A stretch of 46,849 nucleotides of DNA from Scenedesmus sp. ARA3. Its lineage: Eukaryota > Chlorophyta > Chlorophyceae > Sphaeropleales > Scenedesmaceae. Numbering within the stretch: position 1 is the stretch's first letter; each line of letters opens with the position of its first letter. Below, in pieces: positions 24,501-34,300 of this stretch. The notes under the pieces were generated by a model that was given only the letters and a program-made list of their open reading frames with translations, had not been told where the DNA came from and did not search any database. The DNA lies in NCBI GenBank assembly GCA_004335835.1, contig RWJK01000266.1, positions 1 to 46,849 of the forward strand. The letters run 5' to 3'. The translations under genes and the position numbers were made by a program.

Positions 24501-26145
24501 GCATAGCTGACTTAGGCGGCGATAGCGCATGGCTGTGTCAGGCTGAGCATGCAGCCCGCATATGACGCACACATATGACGGGCGTGCATCACGTCGTACA
24601 TGGCTGGTGCTGTGCAAACATTGCACATGCACATGTGTGCTCTGCAAGCATTGCCGGCTCGTGGTGCAGCTGCGCTGTCGGCACCAGGCAGCCAGCACAT
24701 GCCCGCATGGCCCAGCCAGACAGCCTGCCGCACCTTGGCGTCAAAGGCGCATGCCGGCTCCTGCAGATCTGGCTGCTGCTCTGGGGCTGGGCTGCGCTCC
24801 TCGCCTGCCGCTGCTGCTCCTTCAGCTGCCGCTGCTGCTGCCCCTTCAGCTGCTGCTGCAGCTGCTGCTGCAGCTGCTGCTGCGGCCCGCGCCCTGCGCT
24901 GCTGCGCCAGCCACTCCTGCACCAGGAAGTAGCGCAGGTAGTTGAAGATGGTTGCTGTGGTGTGGCCCCCTGGTGGCAGCAGCAGCAGCAGAAGCAGCAG
25001 CAGCACAGGTGAGAAAGAGCACAGCCAGGAGCAGTGCAACGTGGTGTGGCGCAGCCAACTGAAGAGCAATGCCAGAAACGGCGCTGGTCCTCAGCAGTCT
25101 CGATGGCACCCCTGCCACCGTATGCAACCTCCGCCAGCCGCCTGCTGCCTCACCTGCCATGCTGTCAAGGTGGATGATCACAGGCTGCGCCTCAACGCCA
25201 GCACCGCCAGCAGCAGCAGCGGCACCAGCAGCAGCAGCAGGCTCAGCTGCACTGCCGCCACCTGCAGCGCGTGCCAGCGCTGCTGCGCCGGCCGCCTCTG
25301 CTGCAGGCACCGCCGCCTGCTCTGCCGCCTGCTGCAGCCGCTGCGCAAAGAGGGCCGGGTGGCAGACTATGGCCAGGCTCCAGTGCAGCGCGTCGTGGAT
25401 GGGCACCAGCAGGAAGTCCTTGGCAAAGATGTCCACGCCCTGGGGAGGTGGGTGGGAGGGTGGGTGGGGGCACAGGGTGGGGCGCACAAGGCAGCACCAT
25501 AGCTTGAGAAGGTGAAGAGCCGAGGGCTCTGAGGGGAAAGCCTGCTGCTGATGCTCTCCCATGGTCAGCAGGAACATGTTTAGCACCCAGCTGCTGCTGT
25601 CACTCATCCCGGTACCAGGCCCCAGCACCATGCTCGCCTGCAGCCCCTCAGCGCGACACACCCAGTACACCCAGCGCAGCCGCCCCGCACCTTGGTCCAC
25701 GTCTTGACCCTGCCGTGGGCGCGGCGCGCCAGCTCAGGCCGGCCCGGCGACCTGCCCTTGGGCTCGCTGCCCGCCTCGCTGAGCTTCTTGTAGAAGAAGC
25801 TGTTGAAGAAGTGGAAGCGGCCCGCAGCCTGAGGGGAAGACGACGCCAGCTGCAGCTCCACCCACCTGCGCACGGCATGGCACAGACAGGTTGACTGCTT
25901 TGTGGCGGACGGGAGAATAGGCAAGCAAAACACATGCATAACATGAGAGGACGCACGCTGCGTGATTTGCCTGCTCAGTCTGTGTCAGCCCCGCCCAGCA
26001 CCACCGCTCGTGCGCCTCACTTGGTGTAGAAGTCGATGATGGTGTCGTTGAGGAACTCGCCGTCGTCTAGGCGCGCCAGGTCATCAGGGGTCACCACCAC
26101 AGCGCCCTTGCCGCCCTCGGGCGGGTACACCATGTGCAGGCCCTG

Positions 26146-26186
<41 letters not shown>

Positions 26187-28962
26187 CAGCGGCAGCAGCA
26201 GCACACATGCAGCCACATCATCGCCCACAATGATTCTGTACAGGTACAACAGGCAAGAGCAGGGCAACTTTGTCTGCCTCGGAGCAACACCTGCCCCCTG
26301 TTCGTTCCTCCGACACAGCGCTGCTGTCCCTGTGTGCTGCTGAGCTGCTGGTGCATGCAGCGCCGCTTCCAGGTCAGGGCCCATTGGTCCCCAGCAGCTC
26401 ACCGCGAAGCGTGCCGCCGTGCCCGGGTCAGGGTCCACCAGGCTGATGCGGCTGCTGCGGCGCCGCCGCCCGCCCCCTGAGGGGCCCTCGCCGTCACTGC
26501 TCAGCGTCATGTGCTCCACGTCACCGGCAGCAGCAGCAGCAGCACCTGCGCCCTGCTGCTGCTGCTCCTGCTCATCGTCGCTGTCTATGGTGATGGGTGC
26601 ATCCTGGTGAAAGCACAGGCGGCACGATGGCAGGACAATCACGGTCACAAGACAGGAGTAGCACCACGTACTCGTCAAAAACACAGCATAGCGCCAGAGG
26701 CAACATATTCCTGCGCTGCTGATGCAAACAGGAGCAGCGCCCCAGTGGTGCACACATCAGATGCATGTGCTGCACAACATCAGCTGGCGCATGCACCACA
26801 ATGCGTAAGTAGGGTGCGGTCAGCACATGCACGGCAGCATGCAGCAACCAGCACGCCCGCACCTCACTGCCTTGGGCCTTGCCGCGGCGCCGCGCGCCCG
26901 CTGCTCGTGGCGCTGCTGCAGCCCTTGCTGCTGTTCCCGCTGGGCGTGCCGGCAGCTTGTCCGCGCGCAGCGGAGCAGCCTGCAGGAACGTGCAAAGCCA
27001 GCCGGCGCGATAACATGGTAGTGTCGGCAGCGCTTGGCTGCAGAGCCAACTGTAGGCAGTCACCAATGCGCACTGCCCATTGTGCAAGTGTACACGCCGA
27101 TGCTCTAGTCCAAAAGCGCTCATGCAGGTGGCAGCTTCTGCAGGTCATCCACACCACGCAGCCACCCACCTTGATCCCCTGGCTGCGCGCAGTCTCCAGC
27201 ATCGCCAGTTGTTCCCTCTCGCACTGCTGGCACATGTGCATGCCACCCTGCAAAAACAACAGCACAGGCAGCGGTGGTGCTGAAGGACAAGCCTGTGGAA
27301 GTTGATGTGTGCACTGGATGCGCCGCTCACATTGCGTACTCAGATGCCAGCAAGGAGCAACAGCTGCCATGGACATGGCTGTCCCACGCGAGTGCGCAGG
27401 CATGCTGCACCTGCTGCATCTGCGCACACGAGGCAGAAGCACTCACCAACACGACTCGCACAACAGCTGCGGGCTTCTTGCACTGGTCACACACCGCTGC
27501 CGCCTGCTGCTGGCTTCCTCGCGAAGCACGGGCGCCCCTGCAGCAGCACAAAGCACACCGCCTCGTGAGCCCACACACCCGCAGGTGAGGGACATGTGCC
27601 CCCCTGCTCCAACACATCGCTGGGCGGATGCTGCTTCTGTAAAGATTGCAGCCGATAAGTGGCGCGTCTGACGTATGTTGCAACCGCACGAGGTGCACAA
27701 GCAGCTGCATCCTTCCGCTGCAGCATGCTGAGCAAGCCATGCCAAGCCTGCAGGAGCTGTGACAGGCAGCACTGCAGGCATGCAAGTGCAGCTCAGGAGC
27801 CAGCCGACACTGCAATCACCAACAGTACAACAGCAGCTCACCAGGTGTGAGCGGGCTTCACCAGACCAGCAACACCTGCAGCCACACCAGAAGATGAGTC
27901 AGGCACTGTGCAGGCCTGCTTGCTATGGCAGCGCAGCTGCACAGTGCACCAGCACGATCTGCGCTGCTGAGCTGCGCACCTGGCTGTGAGGGCGTCAACT
28001 GCAGCTGCGTGAGCCGACCCTGCTGCTGGTGCTGCTGCTGCGCCGTACGGGGTGCTGGCTGCAGCCCTGCAAGCCGCTGCGGTTGGTATATCAGTCCTTT
28101 TGCCAGGTTTTGCTGGTGCTGCTGATGCTGCTGGTGCTGCTGCTGCTGGTGCTGTGCCTGCTGCAGGGGCCAGGGTCCGTACTGCCCCGGCATGCCGCTG
28201 CTGAAGTGCGGCCCCACGCTGGCTGGCCTGCTGGGCTGCGGGCCTGGCTTGCGGCCTGCAGGCACCACAGCACAACGCCAGTATGCTTGCACTGAGCCTC
28301 GAGTAGCGCAGTACACAACTGTTACTTGCCCACATACTTGACATGCTATTGCACCTGCCTTGTGCAAGCGGCAGCAGTACGTGGCATTTTCTGACAAGGT
28401 GAACGACAGCAGTGTCCCTAACACGCACCACAGGACAGCTAGCACAGAGAATATCAGGCAGGTACTTTCTCTCAGCACTCAGCAAGCCGCACCTGCTGCT
28501 GCCTGCTGTGCAGTTTGCTGCGGCTTGCCCGCAAGCTGCATGATGCTGTCCAGCACAAGCACCTTCGGCCGCTGACCCTGCTGCACTCCACGAGCCTGCC
28601 GCTCGCTGTTCTTACCATGTGGCGGAGCCTGCAGCAGCACGGCAGGCAAAGCTACTTGGTGCAAATCACTAGTGTTGGCAGTTGCACTGCCTGACAGAGC
28701 CAGTCCCCTGTTGGGTCCCTGTTAGCACAGCACAGTATGTTTGACAGTAGACGAGGGACATGCACTCACTGGGCAAATTGCCACAGACTTGACCAAGCGT
28801 GTTTAGGAGTGCACCGTGCAACACGATACTGCATGTGCCTCATGTTGACAAAATATGCAGCACTGCTTCAACTCACCACGCGCTTGGGAGTTTGGTGGTC
28901 AGTGAAGTAACCAGCTCGACTACCGCCTGCAAGAGCCGTGCCTGCCGCAGCTGATCCTTGGA

Positions 28963-28995
<33 letters not shown>

Positions 28996-29460
28996 CCCGA
29001 AGCTGCTGCTGCTGCTCCTGCAAGCGGCAGACACATGTGGCTTAGTGCGTGAAAGCAAGCAGTAGCCACACTTCGAGACCACAATTGAGCTCCTTACCGT
29101 CTGTGCAGCCCATCGGCTGGAGCTTGATTTTCGCTTGAGCAACTTGAGTCGCGCCCTCAGTGCGTTGATGGCCTTGTTGGCCTTGGCCATGTCTACGTTG
29201 TTGGTGGTCCTGCAGCCCCTAAGGTTTATCAATGAATCTCGACACTTTGCCTCGTCATGGTTGACATAACATGCCATGGAGTCAGCCAGTTGTTCGAGCT
29301 TCTCCTCGCTGAGGCTGTCCAGGTCCACCTCCCCAGGGCCCTGCTGCTGCAGGTCATCATCGCCATGGACCTTGGCCACTGCTGCCTCCAGCGTCTCCTC
29401 CTGCCCCATGTCGCAGAGTGCCTGAAAGGCTTTGTTTATGAACTTCCCCAAGGTGATCAT
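19378..29460 (-). CDS. Ulp2/SENP6-7-type SUMO protease, giant form
   Basis: Predicted C48 cysteine protease that trims SUMO chains from nuclear proteins. Twenty exons chain in phase to about 1,894 residues: 29460-29098, 29017-28877, 28718-28493, 28255-27980, 27875-27842, 27537-27447, 27247-27170, 26979-26863, 26603-26403, 26142-26021, 25865-25691, 25439-25154, 24969-24734, 24450-24309, 23980-23758, 23426-22631, 22375-22181, 21898-21436, 21174-21023, 20745-19378. The protease core is about residues 510-850: [32 protein letters not shown], catalytic H627 in HWSLAIVC, D near 699 in IIHLDSMAG, oxyanion Q795 and nucleophile C801 in [12 protein letters not shown]. Wording and Ala-rich insertions match the SENP6/7 branch. 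Before it are a CxxC-x16-CxxC element (363-386) and a SUMO-binding-like ITIDSDDE. The tail of about 1,000 residues is Gln-rich, with further acidic hydrophobic motifs ([11 protein letters not shown]) and a helical block near 1390-1440. The 21436 donor and the start codon are the least certain points. Confidence 0.9.
21541..21572. repeat. (CTG)n coding tract (polyGln)
   Basis: About ten uninterrupted GCT/CTG units within the C-terminal region of the Ulp2-type gene, read on the minus strand as ten Gln. Similar but shorter tracts recur at 19921-19938, 20221-20241 and 28964-28993 in the same gene. Confidence 0.9.
26148..26183. repeat. (CAG)12 tract abutting a splice acceptor
   Basis: Twelve CAG units that read as CTG on the transcribed strand. 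They end a few bases before the CCCAG acceptor of the exon that opens the protease domain (exon starts at 26142). The tract takes the place of a normal polypyrimidine stretch. Confidence 0.85.
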
Positions 29461-31301
29461 GAAGCCCTGGCGCGGCCTGGGCTGCCTGTTATCACCCCAG
29501 GAACAGACCCAACACAGCACAGCACGCTGCCAGCATGGAGGTCCGCAGACCTAAACCAAAGCCCCACACAGCAATCAAAGCACCAGCACAGGTTGGTTTG
29601 TGGCTTCATACAGTCAGTGTGTGCACAGTAAGAGCAGCTACGGGCGTGATGCCAACTCAAAAGCAGCACACGGTTGCAAGCGCTGCATGCGATCTAAGTC
29701 AAAGAAACCTAACTTGACATACGAAAGAAACATCGCAGCAGATATGCGGCCTTCACACCATGTTCAGACATAGGCGAGGTTTTAGGGTTGGCCATTCAAT
29801 TAGGTGGTCCTGTTCACCATTGGTGGTACCCCTTCGGGTACTTGGCGTATTTACATTGCCCATTCTCTACAGCTGATGCGCGTTAAATGACAGCTGGCAT
29901 GTGACATCCCTGATCAGGGCCCCATGCCATTCAAGTCGGGCCGCAGAATCAGCTTGTGGCAGTAGCCTTGTTGTCATTGTGCATGCCAGAAACCTGGAAC
30001 AGCATGTCGGCACGTGGCCCTTTGTGCTCTCCAGGCGATAACACGGTGCAGGCGGCAGAAAACCTGCATATCGATGGCTGCTGATTGCAATATTATTGGC
30101 CCAATACGCCCCGTGCATGGGCCGCCCTTGAGCCGCTCAGCGGGCGCAACGCCGCTGACCGGGCAAAGCAGCAGATCTCCATGGCACATTCGCAGCATGC
30201 ATTGGATGTTATTCGCTCAACCAAGCAATCCATACTGCTTGCTGTTGCTGATGAGATTTACAACTCAAGTATCAAGCCGACGTCTCGTCAGAATTTCTCA
30301 AGACAGCAGCATCCAGCCTGAGCTGCATGCAGCGCACACATGTAAAATGACGAATTCTATACAAAGCCAGGATACCGAAGTACGCTGGTCACGCACAGCT
30401 GCGCACCTTCAAGCAATGCTGAGCCAGAAGACCCCCGCCAAAGCCTCCTGGCACTCCAAGTGGGGCTGTTTATGTAGGCACGGCTGCCCGGCACCATAGC
30501 ATCATGTGCAGTTGTGGCAGCAACTTGGGTGAGACGAGGCAGCAGCTAACATTTAAACACCTTTGCGGATGGCCACGAATCACTGAAGCCATTGTCAATA
30601 CAATGAACCTGGCAGGCAAGGCGGTAGCTCCCGCCCCAACTCCACGTGCTGTCCTTGCTGAGACCCAACCTCACAACCCAAACCGCCTCAACCTCGGCAC
30701 CAAACATACCCAGAGAAATATATCTTGTCGTGTTACCATGGGNNNNNNNNNNNNNNNNNNNNGGGGGGGAAAGGAGCCGTACGCGTAATCCGACCAAAAA
30801 CCTTCCACCATCCCACCACACAACGCAAGGACCAAGCAATGAGCAGCCACAGAACGTACAAGAACACAGCACGCATGCAGAGGAGGTCTGCTGCCACCCC
30901 CTCTTCACGTGTGCGTGCCCGCCGGTGCATGTCGCCTGCCAAACGTGGCCTCCCAGCTGGTAAACCGGGTGAGACTGCACAAAACACGCTGGGCATGCGA
31001 GTGGTGAAGCTGTGCAATGGGATGTGTGATGCACAGAGGCTGCTCTGCCAACAGCCTTGGCACAATGCTGTAGCAGACGTGCCGCTGCGCACTTCATGGA
31101 GAGCCTCTTGAGCTGGAGAGCCTCCTGAGGTCTTGCTCTCAAGCGCACGCAGGGACTGCTTGCGGGTGCTTTTTACGCTGTCAAAAGCAGATCAGGGCAC
31201 ATAGGTACAGCCCCTCAAACAAGGCTTATCTGAAGAAACTGTGCAACACAGCGCACAAGCCCACGCGGGCTGATCCGAACTATAAACATGTACAGTAGGT
31301 C
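29461..31301. other. Intergenic region with a sequencing gap
   Basis: This lies between the start of the Ulp2-type gene and the stop of the MtnA-MtnK gene, both leftward, so it should hold the Ulp2 promoter and the 3' UTR of the fusion gene. A telomere-like TTTTAGGGTT occurs once near 29780. A short direct repeat (GGAGAGCCTC) occurs near 31098 and 31115. The plus-strand frame 30014-30499 is open but shows no family motif or splice pattern. I see no gene here. Confidence 0.5.
30743..30762. other. Assembly gap (20 N)
   Basis: A run of 20 unknown bases followed immediately by a run of G, so a homopolymer or GC-rich segment probably defeated sequencing. The true length is unknown. No coding model crosses it. 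Confidence 0.95.
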
Positions 31302-34300
31302 TCACTGCACCCCCAAAGCTGCTGCCGCAGGCGCCTCTGCTGCTGTGTCTGCAGGCAGGCCGTCCACCTGGCGCGCCGCTGCTGCTGCCGCCGTCAGCTC
31401 TCGCACGCCCTTGTAGGTGGCCGCGCCCTGCACCAGCAGGTGCCGCCCAAAGCGCAGCGCGCGCAGCTCGCAGGCGGCGCGCACGTCTGCGTCTGCAATG
31501 CTGTCCATGTCTGCCGTGTGGGCGATGCCCACCAATCGGCGGATGATGAACGCACCTGCACAATGCAGCAGCAGCAGTACAATCACGCAACCCCTTGCGC
31601 TCACCAGGCTGGCACGAAGAACTACACGCACCAGTGGCGCACATCTGCCCGACATTGAGCTGCAGCAGCAGGCATTGTAATGACGAGATCCCAATACCAT
31701 GCATGCTGTGTTAGGCCCAGCGCCCCGCCCCGCCGCGCCTCACCTGCAAAGCCCAACACATCAGCCCACAGCCCCGCCACGAAGGCCTGCTGGCAGGACG
31801 CCAGCGCTGCGGGCCCGTTGTCTGCTGCAGCGCCCAGCAGCGCGCCCGGGCTGAGGTCGCCAGCAGCAGCGCCACCATCAGCTGCCACCTTGGCGCTCCA
31901 CAACTCCAAGAACCTGTAAGAGGACGAGCCACCAGGTGCAGCTGCAGCACTTCAAAACATCATCATTACTAGCAAGGCTGGGGGATGATACAGGCGCTAC
32001 AGAATGTGTGCACGCGCACGCGGCAGCTCACACATGAGCGCTACAGCCACGACATCCACCACCACAGGAAGGTAGCAGCAACCTGCACTAGCCTGTGCTC
32101 TGCTTCACCAATGAACGCATGCTCACCTGCTGCTAAAGGTCTCCCACACGTCTATGATGCACTGCAGCAGCCACACCCGCTGGCCCGCCCTGCTGCCCGC
32201 GCCCTGCGCCGCCTCGTGGCCGTCAGCCGCGAAGTAGGGGATGAGCAGCTCGGCGATGATCTTGGCGGGGTCAAACGCGATGGGGCCCACAAAGGCAAAC
32301 TCGGGGTCGATCATCACGCTGCTGTCGGCAGTCACCTGGTGTAGCAGCAAGCAAAGGGCCGGTACAAGAAGCAGTTGATGGGTGTACAGGATGCCACTCA
32401 ATGCAAAGAACAGCGCAGCACAGCAAGCACGGCTACACAAATCATCACAAGCACGTGCCTTTGGGCCAACGCCTCACTGCTACCAGCTGCTGATGGTTGC
32501 CTGCCTGTGACCCAAAAGTGGCACTATCAGCGCTGACATGACAACGGTAGTCAGTCGCAGACAAGCAGCGCCTGAGGATGCAGCACTCCTGCAAACTTGA
32601 CCTGCAGTGCTCACGCTGTGCATACTGCAGCTTTGCAGCGCTGCAAGCCTAAGAGAGTGGATATCATGACCACCATACCAGCACCAACATTGTCAGCACC
32701 GCACATGCAGCCGCGCCTCACCATGATGCTGCCGGTGTGCAGGTCGCCGTGGATGAGCGCGTCGGCGCTGCAGCAGAACTTGCGCTTGAGCACGCTGATG
32801 GCGGCTTTGGCCTCAGTGTCTGCGCGCAGCCCCGCCGCTGCCTCGTCCAGCTGCGGGGCAGTCCACCTGTTGATGGCCGCCTGCGCGTAGGGGTCGGCAA
32901 AGATGACCTGCTCCGTGAGCGCGCACAGGTCGGGGTTGGTGAAGCGCACCTGCATCTGCCTGCAAGGGGCAGGAACGAGGCAGCGACAGACAGCACACAT
33001 GATGCGGGTGACATACAGGAAAACGACACACGACGACAGTGAGCACAAGCGGACGACCTGCGGCACGCTGTTGTGCATGCCCCACAGAGGGGTGCATGAC
33101 CCACACGCTGAGCTGCCGTTTGCTGAAGCACTCTCACAGCTGCAGGGCATGCCAAGCAACCACGAAGACCCTTTAATGCCTTGCAACCCAGGCCTGGACA
33201 CCCAGCAAACATGTGCATGAACCCCCCCCCACCTGAAGCTGCGGCTGTCCATGGCCAGCAGGCTGGTGCTGAACAGCGTGGCGGCCATGAACTCGCCCGT
33301 GTGTCGGCCCACGTGGGGGCAGGTGCCCCCCTGCACGATGGCGTGGCGCAGGATGACGTTGGGCGGGCCCAGCAGCTGCATCACGATGACCGACGAGGCC
33401 GGCTCGTACAGGTACACCTGGCCAGGTGGTGGCAGCAGCAGCGGCAAGGCATCAGCACGCAGCTTGGTGCTGCTGCTTCATGCAACCACACTGCATGCAG
33501 TGCGTGCTGAAGGACGGCTGCACCTCAGCACCATTTCCTTGTCCAGCAGATTCTTTGTGCAGCAACAGGCGCTCCATGCACAGCCAGCGCTATAACCGTA
33601 GCAGGCCGCCACTGCTGCTGCGGCACCCTCACCTGCGGGGTGTGCTGCGGGCACAGCTTGTGCTCCAGCGCCAGCGCCTCAGCCTCAATGCGGGCGCGGT
33701 CACAGCTGAGCGGCCAGCCCTCACCCACACAGCGCACGTACGGCAGCGCCTGCTTCACACACACGCCACCAGACGGGCCCTGCAACCAGCAGCAGACAAT
33801 GACAGAGGAGAGCAGCAACACAAATGACAGCTTCAGCATTGTCTGCATGCTGCTGTGGTGGAGTTGGCATGTAGGTGCAACATCGCAGGTTAAGGCTGGC
33901 AGTCCCCAGCGAGTCACAGTGCACGTTCACAATTCCACACATGTTGCTGCAGGCAGTCACCCATGCATGCCCCTGCTGCAGCCGCCTTTGCTCACCGTGA
34001 CGATGTACACAAAGTTGATGTTGCCATCTCCCACCTCCTTCACGTCCCAGCTGCCCTCGCTGCCCGCTGGCCCCACATGCTTGGCCAGCTGCGGCCGGCC
34101 AGCCAGGAAGGCCACCACGCCGGCAGCGTCCAGCGCAGACACGCTGCTGGTGGGGCGCGGCACGGCTGCACGGGCAGAGCAGGTGTGGGAGAAAGCATTG
34201 AGGGAGAGCAGCAGCGGAGGATACAACAACACAAGCTACAGGCAACTGCAGCTGCAACAGCAACGTTATGCTTCTGTCAACGTACAGCTGCTCCAGTCGT

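Noticed and set aside
24942..25515. Plus-strand frames over the protease region
   Set aside because: They are mirror images of the Ulp2 exons and introns and lack any family motif.
30014..30499. Plus-strand open frame of 161 codons in the gap-bearing spacer
   Set aside because: No recognisable motif, atypical composition and no neighbouring exons that chain.
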